Assembly: GCA_013180625.2 (NCBI GenBank)
Contig: SNVD02011027.1
Location: forward strand, 310,001-374,000
Length of the DNA stretch: 64,000 bases
Source: Boswellia sacra
Taxonomy: Eukaryota > Streptophyta > Magnoliopsida > Sapindales > Burseraceae
Direction: 5' to 3'
In this document: positions 30,368 to 42,690 of the stretch, piece after piece
How the letters are laid out: every line of letters begins with the position of its first letter
Position numbering within the stretch: the first letter of the stretch is position 1
Notes under the pieces: generated by a model
What the model was told of the DNA's origin: nothing
The model's database searches: none
What the model saw: the letters and a program-made list of their open reading frames with translations, nothing else
Position numbers and translations under genes: made by a program

Positions 30368-33366
30368 ATCTCACTTCTTAACATGATACATATTCAAAAT
30401 AAAAGCAATCAATCAATTAAAATTGAATACAAAGCCATAATCTAATATCATTGCATTCTAGCCTAGATTTGATAAATTCTATCGTGGCATTCTACCTATT
30501 GCAATTCTAGCATAATTCATGGTAATTTGTTAGGAATCATGGCATTTCTAATCTAATTATGGCATTTCTAGTCTAATCATCGCATTCGTGGCATATTCTT
30601 TCCTTAATCAACATCAATCATAGCTTCCAAGGGCAAAATGATAATTCTTACCTATTTTATGATATTTCCTAGCATACATCAAAGCAATTATAAGCTCTCC
30701 TAGCATGATTCTAATCCTGTGCTTCTAAGCATGTTTTTAAGCATTTGCAAAGAAATTAGATTCCTAAGCATGATTCTAGTAAAGAAGGGATAGCAGACTT
30801 ACCTCGACACGTTTATCTATCTTGCAAGACAAACAAAGGTTAGAACAATTCATAATAACTCCTAGCATACTTCTATGCATTAAAATAAATTATAAATATG
30901 CTCATTCTAACCCTAGCATGCTTCATTCTAAGAAAATAAAGACAAATAATAAGAGGGAGAAAAGAATTATGTGCTCAAGACGTACCATTTTTGGGTATAA
31001 AATGTTAATTAGAAAAGACTTCTCAAATTCTTAAGTGTGTCTTCAAAGGAAAGAAGAGAGAATTGTTGGATATTTGATGTGTCTTGCAAAGTGAGGAGGA
31101 GGTTTGTTTATTAGAAGAGGGGTAAGGCTGAAAAAGGAAGAAAGTATTAAAAAAAGGAAGGTCTTTTATGCAATTTTTCAAAAATACGCCATCAACAATC
31201 GAGCAGCTGTTGGTGGATAGGTGGCCAATCATCAAATAGTCGAGCGGCTGTTGGCTAACAAACAAGTAGTTGTTTGACAACCAACTGGCTATTGGTCAAT
31301 AGTTAGGCGGCTATTTGCCTTAGCCCCCTTGTTTTGTCACTTCGCAATGCAGTCCCTTCAGACCCTAGCCTATTCGATCATATGTAATTTTTTTAATTCA
31401 ACTCTAATTTCTTTGCAACGGTATATAATGCATCAGCAAATTCCTTCTATATTACTTTTTATGATTTTTTGAAGTCAAATGTTAGTTTTCAAGGCTTTTT
31501 CTCAATTTCTTCTTACCCCTTTCATCTCTAGATACCAAGGGTATTTTGGTCTTTTCTTGCTTGACATCTATCTTCATTTCTGTCATCAAGCCTCAACATT
31601 CCATTGCCTATATTATTTCTAAGCATTCACAAAGAAAGTAAATTCTTAAACATGTTTTTAAATAAAAAAGGAAAGTGGACTTACCTCGACTTGCTTATTC
31701 GCCTTACAAAACAAATGAAAGATTAAGTAATTCATAAATTCTTAGTATACTTCTATGCATTAAAATAAATCCTGATCATGCTTATTCTAAGCCTAAAATG
31801 CTTAATTCTAAGCAAAATGAAGAAGAATACTAAGAGGGAGAAGAGAATTCTACTCTCGGAATGTACCCTTTCTAGATTTAGAGCAATATAAAACACCCAA
31901 AAAATATTAAACTAGAAAAGATTTCTCAAAGCATGTTTTTAAAAGGAAGAAGAGGGTTGTTATATAAAAGAGGGGTGAAGTTGAAAAAGGAAGAAAAATC
32001 TAAAAAATGAAGGTTTTTTTATGCAAACTTCCAAAAATACGCCACCAGCGGCCAAGCAACTATTGTTAGACTGCCGGTCGGCTGTTTGACCTCAGCCCAC
32101 TTGTTTTGTCACTTTGCAATGTAATCCCTTCTAATCTTTGCCTGTTCAATCACACAAAACTTTCTGAATTCAACTTCGATTTATGATCTGTAAATTTCTA
32201 TGAAAACTATACATCTGTATCTTTGAAACGATATATGATCATCGTTAGATTCCTCCTAGATTAATTTTAGGGATTTTTCTAAGTTAGAATCAATTTTTGA
32301 GACCTTTCATCGATTCCTTCTTATCCTTCTCCTCTTCAGCTCCTAGAGGCATTTTGATTTTTTTTTCGTCGACATCCATCTTTATTTTCATCATCGAGCC
32401 ATAAAATTCCAGTGTCTATAGTGCTCTTAAGCATTCACAAAAAAAAAATAAACTCTTTAAATAAGCAAGGGAAAGCATATTTACCTTGGCACGCTTATTC
32501 ACCTTGCAAAACATACAAAGGGTTAAACAATTCATAAAACTATAATCATACTTCTAAGCATTAAATTAAAACCTAGTCATGCTTATTCTAAGCAAAATAA
32601 AACCTAGGTATGCTTATTCTAAAGCAAGAAAATAAAAGAAGAAAAGGAGAGGGAGAATAGAGGGCTTCTCTCAAGACGTACCCTTTTCAGGTTTAGAGCA
32701 ATAGAACATCTAAAAAAAATTTAAACTGGAAAGGACTTATTGAATTCTCAAGTATATCTTCAACAGGAAGAAGAGAAGATTTTAATATGTTTTGAGAAGT
32801 GAGAAGATGGGGTGTTTATATAGGAGAGGGTTGAAGTTGAAAAATGAAGAAATAAAAAGTGGAAGGTTGGAATCGAAATTTTCAAAAAAATGAGGGGAGG
32901 ATAGTCAGCCAACTATGTAAAGACTACCAACTGACATGGGTGGACTACTGGCTGGTGGTAGGATAGTTGGCCAGGCTATCCTACAATGACCAGTTGATTA
33001 TGACCCACCAAACCCCTCGGTTTTGCATTTTTTTTAATGTATTCTCTTTTGACCTTCAACTATTCAATTGAGCATAACTCTTTACCTTCAACTCCAATTT
33101 GTGATCCAATTAAATTTTGTGAAAACTGGACATTTGTGGCTTCATAACAATGTAGACATTTGTGGCTTCATAATAATGTATAAGTTATTATCAGATTCCT
33201 CATTGATTAGTTTGTGAGATTTTTCAAATTCAAGTGTTAGATTTCAAAGCTTTCGGTTGGTTTTTTCCTCAACTCTCTTCCTTTTGGTTTCAAGGGCATT
33301 TTGATCGTTTTCTTTGATCTTCATTCATCTTCATTCCATCATTAGGGCTCAAAAATCAAATGTCTC
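30368..33366 (-). repeat. Three head-to-tail partial LTRs of the Tat family
   Basis: In reverse complement, 30368-31612, 31613-32420 and 32421-33366 each run to the LTR 5' terminus (…cattgcctata, …agtgtctata, …aatgtctcc). The last two both begin at the same internal LTR point (about 26275 in the right LTR, ctaagcattcacaaa). All three carry the damaged GGCC-like block and the ctcacttc / gaggag pyrimidine run. No internal retrotransposon sequence separates them. A shared breakpoint points to amplification as a tandem unit rather than three independent insertions. Confidence 0.72.
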
Positions 33367-36157
33367 CAATCATCCAACAAAAAAAATTCTAACATTATAC
33401 TAAATCTCAAGCATTCATATATTTACTTGACTACAAATTACATAAACCAATAGTTATAAGCCATACAACCATGCTCATTCACACATCAAGGTATCACTAT
33501 TCACATAATAACTATAATTTCACATCTAATGTTTCCCTTAGACCCATATCCAAATGGCCCATTCAAGGTCAAACACTCAAATTTGATATTCATGTTCCCC
33601 TTGAATCCATATCCAAGACGGCCTATTCAAGGTCAAACACTAAAATTACATATTTGCGTCCCCCTTGGATCCCTATTTAGAATGACCCATCCAAGATTCA
33701 ACACACATATAGATAATCATTCCAATACAATTTCTAATTACACATTCAAAACTATTCATATCTAAGTCCACACAAAAGAATTTAATTCCATGCTTCAACA
33801 ACAATATTCACTACATAACAATAACACAACTCAACGTTGAACTTAGCTTTAAAAAATTAATATAATTTGTACATTCAACCAATTTGAGTAATAACAGTTG
33901 GAAATGAAATATTCAAGAGTTTAGATGCAAAATAAATGTAGTATTTGTAAAACTAGCTTCAAAATAGTGCAGTTTTCATGAAAACTCTAGAATTGTCACT
34001 ATACTTGTGAAATTTCCAAGATAACAAGCTCAAATTTGAAAAATCACCAAAAAGTTTAGAAAAACAATTTTCAGGTGATAAAACTTAGGAATGGTAGTTT
34101 ATCAAGTCTATTATAAGTTAAATTACTACTTTTTGAAATAAATATCTAGTAAATATAGTTTTGCAAAAACATATAGTCAATTCCAGATGACTATCAAAAT
34201 TTTAACTTCAACTTGTATCTTTTATCTTCAAAAATTCACCAAAATTTCATTTCAAATCCAAATTCAATGAAATTTGTGGTAAATTTAATTTGATATGTCT
34301 TTTTTAAAAAAAAAAAGAGATATCTTAAAAGTAGTTTCAAAAGATACAGATTTATGAAAATGTCCAAGTCTCTCAGATGAACAATGTAGTTTCCATATTT
34401 TGACTTTCATTTTAAAAAATTCACCAAAATTTCATTTGAAGTCCAAATTCAATGAAAATCAGTGGACGCTTAAAGCTTTATATGTCTATTTTCCTAAACA
34501 AAAAGAAAATTTGCATAAATAATAAGTCAACAGATGTAGCTACTCAAAGAATATAGGACAGTTACATGAACTACAATTTCTATTAAGTACAACATTTCCT
34601 CCACTTCACAATCACATAAATTCAATAATAATTCGTCACCCAAGGATCAAACAATTGATTGAATAACAAATTATGTGCATTACAAATCCAACATCAATTA
34701 AGACAATATGAAAAATAACAAGATTTTAAGTATAATGTTAAAGAAAATCCCTCCCTAGTTTCCAAGTCTCTACCACCCCCTACCACCCCTTTCCCTTTCT
34801 TTTTTTCCTTTTTCTCCTCCCCTTTCCTGCTCTGTGCTCTGTTTTCTTTTTTTCTCCTTTTCTTCTTCTTCTTGTAAGCCTCCCTTCTTGATAGAAAAAT
34901 TACTAACTTTTCTTTTATTTTTCCCTTATTTAATCCTAAGTCCTGTTTATATTTACCAACATTTTAGGCCCAATCCATATGGGCTAAATAAAAGTCCTAC
35001 AAGCCCAAGCCTACCTAATACATGGACTTAATAATTCCAACAAGTCCAAGCCTGGCAAAGCCTCATGAAAAACACATGAAAATACACTCTTAAGCATAAA
35101 TAATTAATGCTAATTGGTGAATATTGTAAAACTTTTATGATATTTTAGCATAATTATTTTGCTTACACCTCTTTTACATTTGTTTCATTTCTTTTACATT
35201 TTTTTTGTCTTTGTCTTAAAATAAAGTGTTGTCCTTAAATTGTTATTAATGGAAATCTTTTTGTAGGTTTAATAAAATGGACATAACTCTCAATCTATAA
35301 ATCAAAATAAAGAGATTCTTGAACCTGGAGCAACATAACTCAACCTACACAAAGTTGAAGAACAATCAAAAGCCCAAATCCAATATTTGATGGGCCAAAA
35401 TTGAGACATAACAAAACTAAATTGTAGTTGTTGCTTAGCCTGACCCATATTTAGTATTTTGACCATATCTCAAAGAAGACCTGTTCAAATTGCATGAATT
35501 TGTTGGCTGTGAAAAGATGAGACAAAAAGCTATAACTTTCATGCTTTCCACAAAGCTTAATTCAATCATTTTGGTAGTAAAAAACATGCTGAAATTTAGT
35601 GGAAGGTTCAGTGGCCGAAAATGCAGAAGATTGGTTCATACTAAATAGTTTCATTTAATCAACTATATAAGGATAACTTGAGGAGTTGAATAAAGGAGGA
35701 GAAAAATCATTTGAATTCCATTATATCATTGTATATTACAAATTCTCTCTTGTATTTTCTCCTTAGAAATGATGGGAATGAATTGTAAGTTAGGCTAAAA
35801 CTCTTGGTAAGGCTAGAGATGAACATGTATGTGTGATTTATCTATTTCTCCACTTTGATTCTTCCTCGAGGGCTATAAAATTTGTATATTTGTTTATTTA
35901 TTAAAATCTTTCTCATCTTGTGATTTCTTTTTAATCCAGAAATTATAATTCTCAATTTCATATAAATTCAGTCATGCTTTCTTTATATGATTTGTGTTGA
36001 ATTATAATTGTTATTGGTAGTTTCGTTTTATGAGTTAATCTTTTACTGCAATATTATCAATTGATATATTGTCGCTCTTGGATAACTTGTAAGGATGAAC
36101 GATGTTGGTAAATATTGCTTGTAAAGAGTTTATGCATATCAAATACATATATTTATC
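33367..36157. other. Unassigned non-coding region, probably old LTR sequence
   Basis: No coding frame is convincing. 33530-33700 holds three ~65-bp imperfect repeats (cccatatccaaatggcc / caaggtcaaacact). 34225-34270 and 34425-34465 share ttcaccaaaatttcattt-type text. A pyrimidine run at 34780-34860 and a stretch with tcctcgagggctataaaatt near 35870 could belong to a promoter or LTR, but I could not find paired termini. The right end is the target of the CACTA insertion and resumes at 42155. Confidence 0.4.
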
Positions 36158-36931
36158 AATACTACAACAAAATCGGGCTTTTATGTCAGCCAAAAAATGA
36201 CATATATTACTGTATATGTCAATTTTCGCACGATGTAAAGTAACCTGTCGCATATTCCTATACGTGTCACTTGGTCAAACCAACACGAAATATTAAGAAA
36301 TATGTGTCATTCAGAAACAGACATGTATGGAGTAAATATTTGCCATAAACATATCGGTTTTCAACAAATATGTGTCTGCTCTTAAGTGAAACAAAAGTTG
36401 TGTCCGACGCATAAATCACTTATTTTGTGTCAATTACGGAGTGACACATGGCATATGTGTCATTCACATATTATATGTCACTTATGAAGTGACAAACTTC
36501 ATTATTTTTATCATTTTTTGGCCAACATAATACATAAAATAGGAAGTGACACTTCATTATTTGTGTCATTTTTTGGCCGACATGTACATTCAAACATATA
36601 TAATACATGTCAGCCTAAATTTGGAATTCAAGCCGACATGTATTATATATCTAATATTTATATAAATCTAGTTTTATATGTGTATATATATACAAGAACA
36701 TCTAAATAGCAAAAACAATGTAATAACTCAACAATTACTGAAAAAAATTTCATCATACACAGCTGTGCATTAATTCTTTCACCTAAAAAGCTTCAAAGCC
36801 AAATCACTCTGTTACTACCAAACTGCAAAAATTAATCATGTCATAAACAACTTTAGTAAGAGCTTTAATAGCTTACTTGGGTAATGGAGGTCTAAACCAA
36901 TAGTTGTCTTTCAAACCACATTAGAAAGAAA

Positions 36932-37620
36932 ATGATGATAATATTCCAAAAGAAAAAGATATTGGTTACAAAATGGAATTGTCATATGCCTCCCAACATA
37001 AAAGTTGATGTTACAACTTTGATGAATGAAGTTAGACAGTTAAAGTTGATTCATTATGGTCACTTGGAGTTTGAGGTCATGGATGGAACTAGGACATTTG
37101 AGATTAGGCTTTCTAACAGATATGTAACTATGGTGCATGGTCAATTGCTGGAATACCATGCAAACATGGCATGGGGGCTATTTGCTACTCTAGGATAAGG
37201 GTTGATGATTACATTGATCCATATTTGATAGCTGAATATTATATGAAGACATATGCAAGGCTGTTTCACCTCATACCAGATCATACTAGTTGGCCTAAAA
37301 GTAATGGAGCTCCAATTCTGCATCCTGTAAAGACAAGAAGGGTTGGAAGGCCTAAGAAACAAAGAAGAAGAGAGGTACATGAATCTACTTCAAGGAATAA
37401 GAGATCATTCATGCTTCACTACAGCTTTTGCAACTCTTCAACCCACAATAGAAAGACATGTAGGCTTGTGCCATCCAATGCAAGAAGAGCAAGGGCTAAG
37501 GTAACTACCAATTTATTCTCTAAATTATTTTTCATTCTTACTTTATGCATAACATAAATTGTTGAGTTTTTTCATATGTGGCAGGGGCAAGTAATAGGAG
37601 GAGCTATTATTAAGGACCAG
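36932..37620 (+). pseudogene. MULE transposase 3' fragment (SWIM zinc finger) captured in the CACTA
   Basis: The first part (about 36960-37115) reads FEVMDGTRTFEIRLSNRY, the lead-in to a MuDR-type SWIM finger. A frameshift at about 37122 removes the CxC half. The other frame then gives AGIPCKHGMGAICYSR with the CxH half, VDDYIDPYLIAEYYMKTYA, a basic patch RRVGRPKKQRRR and a CCHC-like SFCNSSTHNRKTC. A GT-AG intron (37501-37584) and a short exon GQVIGGAIIKDQ follow. MULE transposases normally have an upstream catalytic core, absent here. It is therefore a transduplicated 3' gene fragment that kept an intron. A domesticated MUSTANG-like gene is an alternative source. Confidence 0.75.
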
Positions 37621-38731
37621 GTACAATATAACCATCAATTTAATATTAATCAATCCTTCCAAGTTAACTATTGAATTAATGGGATTTTTTATTGATGGTT
37701 AAACTAATTTCTCAATCTTTCCAGATGCAGAGTTAGCCCACATCAACTACTATCTTGATCACAAAAATTGCCTCAAAAGGCCTTAACATAGAAAACACTA
37801 TCAATATCAAAATACCAATGAAAACAGAATAATTTCTTGGATAACAAAGCAATGCTCCACCTACCTCTAATAATTTTCGAAGCTAGCATGCATGACTTGA
37901 TGGAAAAGATAAAACATGGAAAAAGGATGTCCGAACAATACAAGCCTATACAATATGCATGCTCTTCATTTACTCAAGAAAAAAATAATAATAAGCAAAT
38001 TTTAATGCAATAATGCAGAGATTACTGCATAAAAGATTCTTTATAACTTCATATGCAAATTAAAGAGAAACATGTAAAATGGTTTGTAAATCTACATTTA
38101 ATAATAACGGGATCCATTCTCGAAAAAGCAATTAATGTGACACATACACATCCCATAGTTATCAATTTCGCATCAATTGCATATACTATATTTTTGTTTT
38201 ACAGTTGTTTTAAAAGATTTAATACGAGAAAAAATGCTTTAAGAAAACCAAAAAAAATTAAGAAATTTGAAAAGGTGAATTATACTTTAAAAAAAGGACT
38301 AACTCCATGAAAACTTACCTCTTAAATTTTTCTGGGTCTAGTTTATGTCCTACTCATCCACTACTTATGAGTAAATAAAATCACTCAACATAAAAGTAAT
38401 ACTATAAAACAACAATTTTTTGCTTCAAGTTCAAGTTCAAGAAAACATTATGGGCAAACATTTTTGCATCAGTCACAGTGTAGAAGATCAAAACAATGAA
38501 ATAAATAGCTTTAAAAGCTAATATATAATATATTCATGCATGAACTCAACACAAACTTGAAGAAAAAAGAAAAAATCAAGAAGTAACAAACTTGTAGGGG
38601 GAAGAATATAATTATGAAGCTGGAATTAATACATATATGTATTTACTTACCTTGGCAGCTTGCGTGAAGTGGGCTTCCATTTGTATTTGAGATAGAGCTT
38701 ATCAGGGCAACCATGCTTTAGCCGATCAAAC
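37621..38731. other. CACTA interior, nothing recognised
   Basis: AT-rich sequence without a supportable frame. The 85-codon frame at 38053-38310 has no homology I recognise and lies in A-rich low-complexity DNA, so I do not call it. Confidence 0.4.
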
Positions 38732-39938
38732 TGATAGGGACTTTAGTAGTATGGGATGCCAAAGTCCCACATCGGGTAGTATGGGCTGCTTGATGAGGTA
38801 TTTAAGTGCCTGGCTCTCCCACCTTAACAGCTAGCTTTTGGGGTGTGGTTCGCTATGGTACTTGGGTGCCTATCATTTTGGTATCAGAGCCGGTGCTTGA
38901 CGGACTGGAGAGGGCTACCGGTAGAGGGTTCTGACCAGCGCGAAGCTAAGTGAAGTGCTGTCGAGTGCAGCCGCCGGGACGTCGGCTTTCCGGGGAGGGG
39001 CAATTGATAGGGACTTTGGTAGTATGGGATGCCAAAGTCCCAAATCGGGTAGTATGGGCTGCTTGATGAGGTATTTAAGTGCCTGGCTCTCCCACCTTAA
39101 CAGCTAGCTTTTGGGGTGTGGTTCTCTATGGTACTTGGGTGCCTATCATTTGGTATCAGAGCCGGTGCTTGACGGACTGGAGAGGGCTACTGGTAGAGGG
39201 TTCTGACCAGCGCGAAGCTGAGTGAAGTACTGTCGAGTACAGCCGCCGGGACGTCGGCCTTCCGGGGAGGGGCAATTGCGCCGAGGAGAGGGCTACGGTA
39301 GAGGGTTCTGACCAGCGCGGAGCTGAGTGAAGTGCTGTCGAGTGCAGCCGCCGGGACGTCGACTTTCCGGGGAGGGGCAATTGATAGGGACTTTGGTAGT
39401 ATGGGATGCCAAAGTCCCACATCGGGTAGTATGGGCTGCTTGATGAGGTATTTAAGTGTCTGGCTCTCCTACCTTAACAGCTAGCTTTTGGGGTGTGGTT
39501 CTCTATGGTACTTGGCTCCAAATGATAGGCACCCAAGTACCATAGAGAACCACACCCCAAAAGCTAGCTGTTAAGGTGGGAGAGCCAGGCACTTAAATAC
39601 CTCATCAAGCAGCCCATACTACCCGATGTGGGACTTTGGCATCCCATACTACCAAAGTCCCTATCAATTGCCCCTCCCCGGAAAGCCGACGTCCCGACGG
39701 CTGCACTCGACAGCACTTCACTCAGCTCCGCGCTGGTCAGAACCCTCTACCGGTAGCCCTCTCCTGTCCGTCAAGCACCGGCTCTGATACCAAATGATAG
39801 GCACCCAAGTACCATAGAGAACCACACCCCAAAAGCTAGTTATTAAGGTGAGAGAGCCAGGCACTTAAATACCTCATCAAGCAGCCCATACTACCCAATG
39901 TGGGACTTTGGCATCCCATACTACCAAAGTCCCTATCA
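38732..39938. mobile_element. Palindromic cluster of TRIM retrotransposons (five LTRs)
   Basis: Each 144-bp LTR starts tgatagggacttt and ends ggtgcctatca. Plus-oriented LTRs lie at 38732-38875, 39005-39148 and 39382-39515 (the last lacks its final ~10 bp). Minus-oriented LTRs lie at 39523-39666 and 39795-39938. The 129-bp internal region begins ttggtatcagagccgg, a PBS fitting initiator tRNA-Met, and ends in a purine-rich cggggaggggcaa before the next LTR. The second internal region (39149-39381) holds the body twice. The whole cluster is flanked by caaac/caagc, a 5-bp duplication with one mismatch. No coding capacity, as expected for TRIMs. Confidence 0.88.
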
Positions 39939-41046
39939 CAAGCTTAGTGGGATATTGAAGCTTAGAAGGATCTATATAATATAGTAGCACGCATGGCTAG
40001 TGTTATTTAATGGATATTAAAAATAAAAAAGGTATAGCCAAGCTCTACTTTGTGATATAACACCACTTATGGCTTTCATTTATGGACCCTATGTAGAATC
40101 ATTTCATCAAACATGTAGTATGCACTATATGAGTTTCCAACCAACAATAGAGAAAAAATAACCTAGAAAATTTTCAATTGAGACAATAGCATGCAAATAA
40201 GAGAAAAAATGAGCCTTTCATAAACTGTTACTGTAATTATCAACAGCAAAAACAACAAACAATTTGCTTTTAAAATCATAAAAAGAAATTTACAATCTTA
40301 AACCAATTATCTTAGATGCCCTCTCTCCCAACACTGTTTGTAAGCTTTGTAGGGATGTGAACTGCATCGACTCAGTGTATCAACTAGCAAGGCACTTTGA
40401 CACTACAAAATTAATAAATAAATAACAAAAAAGAAACCTCTATGCCAAATCTGTAATTAATATAACACTATGAACATAGCAACATCTCTAAGATAGACGA
40501 AACTTCTGATGGGGCTGTGCAAATTTTTCAATCTTAGTAAATGGGCTTTAAAATTCAGAACCATGGCTCGGCTCTATTTCTCTTTGTTGAGGTCTAGAAC
40601 AAAGAAGATTTTTTAGCTACTATATTCATACACAGACAAGGAGCACTAGATATCAAGAAACTAAATTCAGTACTTTTAAAAAAAATCATGTTAGAGGGAA
40701 TGGACGTTACCTCTACATGGAGCTTTTGGTTGATTTTTCTTGCCACTTACTGATTATAGCAGCGTAGATTGAAGTGGAAAATCTCAGATCGAATCCTAGC
40801 AGCAATAAAATAGAGACTTCTTAAATCTAAGAGTAAGATTGAAGAGGAAAATATGAAAAAGGGTGAAAAGCAAAAATATTATAAGGAAGAGTGAGGAAGA
40901 GGTAGAGAGAGCCAGAGAGAGAAGGCAAATTTGAGAGGGAAATGGCTTGAGAGAAGAGGGAAGAAAAAAAATTTTGGTGAAAAATGTTAAGTGTTCGAAA
41001 GAGGGAAAGAGGAGAAAGGGTTTGAAATCTTTTGTGTTTTTTATTT
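39939..41046. other. CACTA interior, nothing recognised
   Basis: Non-coding, AT-rich. A (ga)-rich stretch at 40880-41035 creates a spurious minus-strand frame. The nine bases before 41047 (tttttattt) are the target duplication of the next element. Confidence 0.4.
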
Positions 41047-41973
41047 GGGAAAATTGAGAAAATAGACAAAATTAGGGGGTCTCTTTGAAAATTAGACACA
41101 TCCTGAAAAATTTTCATGTCATAGACACTTTCTTGATAAAAAGACTCAAATACCCTTTGAAAATATACTTGGATCAGGCACAACTCTTTTCGGGGATGAA
41201 ATTGTCAAATTACAAACTATAGGGACTAAAAAGAAATTAGAGCTATATATCACGCAGAGACGACACTCGACATAACTCGACACTCGATATTTTACCACTC
41301 GAAAACACTCGACCCTCGACATTTCACCACTCGACAACACTCGAAACTCGACATTTCACCACTCGAAAACATTTGACACTCGACATTTCACCACTCGAAA
41401 ACACTCGACACTCGACATTTCACCACTCGACAACACTCGAAACTCGACATTTCACCACTCGAAAACACTCGAAACTCGACATTTCACCACTCGAAAACAC
41501 TCGAAACTCGATATTTCACCACTCGAAAACACTCGACACTCGACATTTCACCACTCGACAAAACTCGACACTCGACATTACATAACTCGACACGACTCGA
41601 CAGGTTATTTTCGAGTGTCGAGTGTCTTCTTCTTCGTGATATAACACTGTCTTCTTCTTCCTGTTCTTCGTGATATAACACGTATTAACGTACATAAATC
41701 ACATTATAACACTCGATTTTCTTAAATAAGTTCACAAATCCTTCAGAAACTCAAATCTCGAATTCAAATTCTCTAGAAATTAAATTAAATCTATAAGGAG
41801 GGAAATGGATTTCGGTCTTCCGAAGAGAGAGAAATAAGCCTTCAGGAAAAAATTGAATACATAAGGGTAATTGGGTCTTTTTGTCAAGAAAGTGTCTATG
41901 GCATGAAAATTTTTCAAGATGTGTCTATTTTTCAAAGAGACACTCTAATTTTGTCTATTTTTTCAATTTTCCC
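41047..41973. mobile_element. MULE-type MITE with ~110-bp terminal inverted repeats
   Basis: The left end (gggaaaattgagaaaatag...) and the right end in reverse complement agree over roughly 110 bp, with small differences such as agggggtctcttt against agagtgtctcttt. A 9-bp duplication tttttattt flanks it (41038-41046, 41974-41982). Long inverted repeats plus a 9-bp duplication indicate Mutator-like elements. The interior is non-coding and holds the 32-bp minisatellite. Inserted within the CACTA element. Confidence 0.85.
41268..41610 (+). repeat. 32-bp minisatellite
   Basis: About ten units of cgacatttcaccactcgaaa plus acactcgacact, period 32 bp with few substitutions (gacaac/gaaaac, gaaact/gacact). 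Each unit contains several actcga words, so the array has an internal subperiod. It lies at the heart of the MULE-type MITE, and continues imperfectly on both sides with actcgac. No unique spacers, so not a CRISPR. Confidence 0.9.
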
Positions 41974-42154
41974 TTTTTATTTTTTAATTGAAACATATGT
42001 GTCACTTGAAAAAATTATGACACGAAAATTGACACATACTCTCAGAAGTGTGACACATATAAATTTATCTTAGTTTGACTAAGTCATAAATGTCACTTTC
42101 CTATAAACTGACATAAAAAAAGTGACACAAAAGACTAGTTTTCTTATAGTGAAT

Positions 42155-42690
42155 TATGCTTTATTATACATATTTTTCGATTGATTGTTTAGGATGTGAA
42201 ACTTTCAATTGAGTTATAATCGTTGAATCAAAGTGGAGATTAGATTTACAAAACATATAAATGATTCTTGATGCCTTACCTCTTAATTACCATCGATCGC
42301 TACCAATTATTATGCATTGTAGTCTCTTTATAACAAATCACTTCAAAGTTAAATTTTACGTCTTTATTATCTTTTTAATATTTTTGTTTTACTAACCTCT
42401 TTTGTCGAAAGCCTCCCTATAGATTCGATACCTCAACTTATACTATAATAACCGCGGTATATTTTGAGCATAACCACCTCACAATAACAAATTTAGGTTG
42501 TATTTTAGCTGAACTCCTACTAGCCCACAATGCAAAATATTATCTCACACATTAATACATAATGGCATAATTATCCTTACCCTAATTAACATACATATAA
42601 CAAAACGTTAATATAATTTCTAAATTTTGCAGCAATAACCATTTCTAATATTTTTGGAATTGTACAATGCAATTGTTAGCCCTAAGGCTA
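42155..42690. other. Continuation of the unassigned region left of the CACTA
   Basis: Resumes the sequence interrupted at 36157. It includes gcctccctatagattcgata near 42410, which resembles the ends of some LTRs, but no partner terminus was found. No coding frame. Confidence 0.35.

Larger units (their letters stand above)
36161..42151. mobile_element. CACTA (En/Spm-type) DNA transposon with captured and nested sequences
   Basis: The left end reads actacaacaaaatcgggc, a CACTA terminus lacking its first C. The right end in reverse complement reads cactataagaaaactagtc. A 3-bp duplication aat flanks both ends (36158-36160, 42152-42154). The subterminal 400 bp at the left and 130 bp at the right are packed with gtgtcac/tgacaca words in both orientations, typical transposase-binding arrays of CACTA elements. 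I see no CACTA transposase, so this ~6-kb copy is non-autonomous. It carries a MULE transposase fragment and has received TRIM and MULE-MITE insertions. Confidence 0.8.

Noticed and set aside
33529..33765. Open frames with a repeated Pro-rich motif (…FPLDPYPNGPF…).
   Set aside because: Explained by three ~65-bp DNA repeats within unassigned LTR-like sequence.
39156..39422. Two minus-strand frames with internal repeats (…LPLPGKSTSRRLHS…).
   Set aside because: They run across the TRIM internal region and LTR; the repetition reflects the duplicated TRIM body.
40827..41183. 118-codon minus-strand frame, Ser/Phe/Leu-rich.
   Set aside because: Runs through a GA-rich stretch and crosses the border of the MULE-type MITE at 41047.
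41268..41610. Regular repeats that could suggest a CRISPR array.
   Set aside because: Units are contiguous with no unique spacers, the host is a plant, and the array lies inside a MITE.
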